A stretch of 64,000 nucleotides of DNA from Rhodocyclaceae bacterium (GTDB taxonomy: Bacteria; Pseudomonadota; Gammaproteobacteria; Burkholderiales; Rhodocyclaceae), in NCBI GenBank assembly GCA_020445745.1, contig JAGRGB010000029.1, positions 124,001 to 188,000 on the forward strand, given 5' to 3'. The notes below the pieces were generated by a model that did not search any database, had not been told where the DNA came from, and saw only the letters and a list, made by a program, of their open reading frames with translations. The position numbers and the translations under genes are program-made. Below, one piece after another: positions 63,138 to 64,000 of the stretch. How positions within the stretch are numbered: position 1 is the stretch's first letter; every line of letters begins with the position of its first letter.

Positions 63138-64000
63138 CTAGAACAACTCCACGTCGTCGCTGCCGCTGTCGCCGCGCAAGGCATCGAGGACCCTGCCGAA
63201 GTCCTGTTCGAAGTCGCCGCCCTCGGCCAGCAAGGCGAGCACCCGCCTGACCGACCCGTCGATCAGCCGGGTGATCTCTTCCTCCTCGACCTGCGTCGCG
63301 CCGAGCATCGAAACCTGCCGGTTGATGCCTTGTTCCAGATCATGCAGCAACAGGCGGGTGTCGCCGAGCATCGCCAGATACTTGCGTCGCAGCGCCTCGA
63401 CCGCGGCGACGCCGTTGCCGAGGGCGAGTTGCATGTACTCCGCCCGCGCCATCGATTCGACCCGCATATCGACGTTTTCGCACAAGGCCTCGGCGGTTTC
63501 GGCCAGGATCACCAGGTTGTCGCGCAACGGACCGGCGCGCTCGGCTTCTTCCGGCATGTCGCGGGCGACGATGCTGACACGCGGGTAATTGACGGCCAGG
63601 CGGCTCTTGAACTGAAAGATGCGCCCCATCGCCTCGACCTTGTCCAGCACCGACAGCTCGAGCGGTGACGGGTCCCCCTGCTCGGTGACGACGCTGAACT
63701 CCGCGCCGTGGCGGATCCGTACGATCGCGCGAAGCCCCAGTTCCGAGACGCAGCCGTGCAGCCTCTGGGCGAGGTCGGCGTGGGTCCGGCACGCGATGCT
63801 GTCGCGCATGAAGTTGAGCAGGATGCCGTTTCCGCCCATCGTCGACAGAAAGTCCATCGCCATCCGTTCGAGCGACTGCTTCTCTTCGGCCAGTTGCGCG
63901 TGGGCGCGATGGCGGCGGATCGCCGCCGCCACCTTGTGCAGCAGCAGGGAATGATTGACGGGCTTCACGACGAGATCGTCGCCGCCCGCTTCCAGCGCCT
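63138..64000 (-). CDS. Response regulator with GAF-like region, 5' end outside window
   Basis: At least 287 residues; the start is beyond the window. The first visible part (ALEAGGDDLVVKPVNHSLLL) is the end of a receiver domain, with the conserved Lys-Pro. A coiled linker and a GAF-like region (about 40-175 of the visible part) follow, then a helical end with DDVELF at the C-terminus. The tail matches those of CheD (GDVELFG) and of the small MCP (GDIELF), so a connection to the chemosensory system is likely. I cannot tell its output. Confidence 0.75.
   Translation of the reverse strand, partial: ALEAGGDDLVVKPVNHSLLLHKVAAAIRRHRAHAQLAEEKQSLERMAMDFLSTMGGNGILLNFMRDSIACRTHADLAQRLHGCVSELGLRAIVRIRHGAEFSVVTEQGDPSPLELSVLDKVEAMGRIFQFKSRLAVNYPRVSIVARDMPEEAERAGPLRDNLVILAETAEALCENVDMRVESMARAEYMQLALGNGVAAVEALRRKYLAMLGDTRLLLHDLEQGINRQVSMLGATQVEEEEITRLIDGSVRRVLALLAEGGDFEQDFGRVLDALRGDSGSDDVELF

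Overview
This is a GC-rich chromosomal segment from a motile Gram-negative proteobacterium, most likely a betaproteobacterium of Rhodocyclales type. That assignment is an inference from gene content: FlhDC-controlled motility, CheZ with a large che cluster, a ProQ/FinO protein, an mxa-type accessory operon, bacteriohemerythrin and the proteobacterial dedicated sortase system. I saw no tRNA, rRNA, CRISPR array, phage gene or intact insertion sequence.

Layout. 1-605 is the tail of an SPFH/stomatin-type protein. 589-5592 (minus) is a four-gene, ATGA-coupled membrane glycosylation operon: flippase-like protein, GT2 and two GT39 enzymes. purL follows at 5813-9745. A ProQ/FinO RNA chaperone (minus) sits back to back with an NHL-propeller lipoprotein and a pentaheme cytochrome c (10373-12504). 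A NUDIX hydrolase faces the next block.

13575-36092 is a continuous motility and chemotaxis block on the plus strand: flhD, flhC, motA, motB, an MCP, cheY, cheA, cheW, two large MCPs (one with PAS and a zinc-binding CZB domain, one Aer-like), cheR, cheD, cheB, a STAS protein, two cheV, a second cheY, cheZ and a second cheA. FlhDC is the master regulator. Two sequences matching sigma-28 promoters lie before motA and before the first MCP, so the internal logic is flhDC first, then FliA-dependent motor and chemotaxis genes. A small DUF3135-like gene ends the block.

36562-40929 (minus) holds transaldolase, an RluA-family pseudouridine synthase (TruC-like), an alpha-E protein and a circularly permuted ATP-grasp protein. 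The 640-bp gap beyond it carries a good NtrC-binding palindrome and a sigma-54 promoter pointing to an OsmC-family gene. 42142-47320 (minus) is a six-gene cluster, each gene overlapping the next by ATGA, in the exact order mxaR-S-A-C-K-L (methanol dehydrogenase maturation), without dehydrogenase structural genes in view.

47534-54063 (plus) holds an LHPP-like HAD protein, a FetAB-like exporter followed by a spermidine-synthase-fold protein and a DM13 lipoprotein-like protein, a 610-bp non-coding stretch with a cluster of DnaA-box-like 9-mers, an M61 peptidase with a PDZ domain, and a bacteriohemerythrin. 54086-59431 is a complete dedicated sortase system: class GN sortase, VIT/VWA target, and the divergent two-component pair PdsR/PdsS. 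A Cys-rich 72-residue protein and a 25-bp tandem repeat follow. The right end (minus) has a two-gene module of an orphan protein and a SIR2-like protein lacking the usual catalytic His, a CPA1 Na+/H+ antiporter, and the 3' part of a response regulator whose C-terminus (DVELF) matches chemotaxis proteins of the main cluster.

Most worth following up: the NtrC/sigma-54 region and its neighbouring amidoligase-like operon, the degenerate SIR2 module, the DnaA-box cluster, and repeated short linear motifs in CheA, CheZ, CheD and an MCP that look like extra CheY- or receptor-binding sites.
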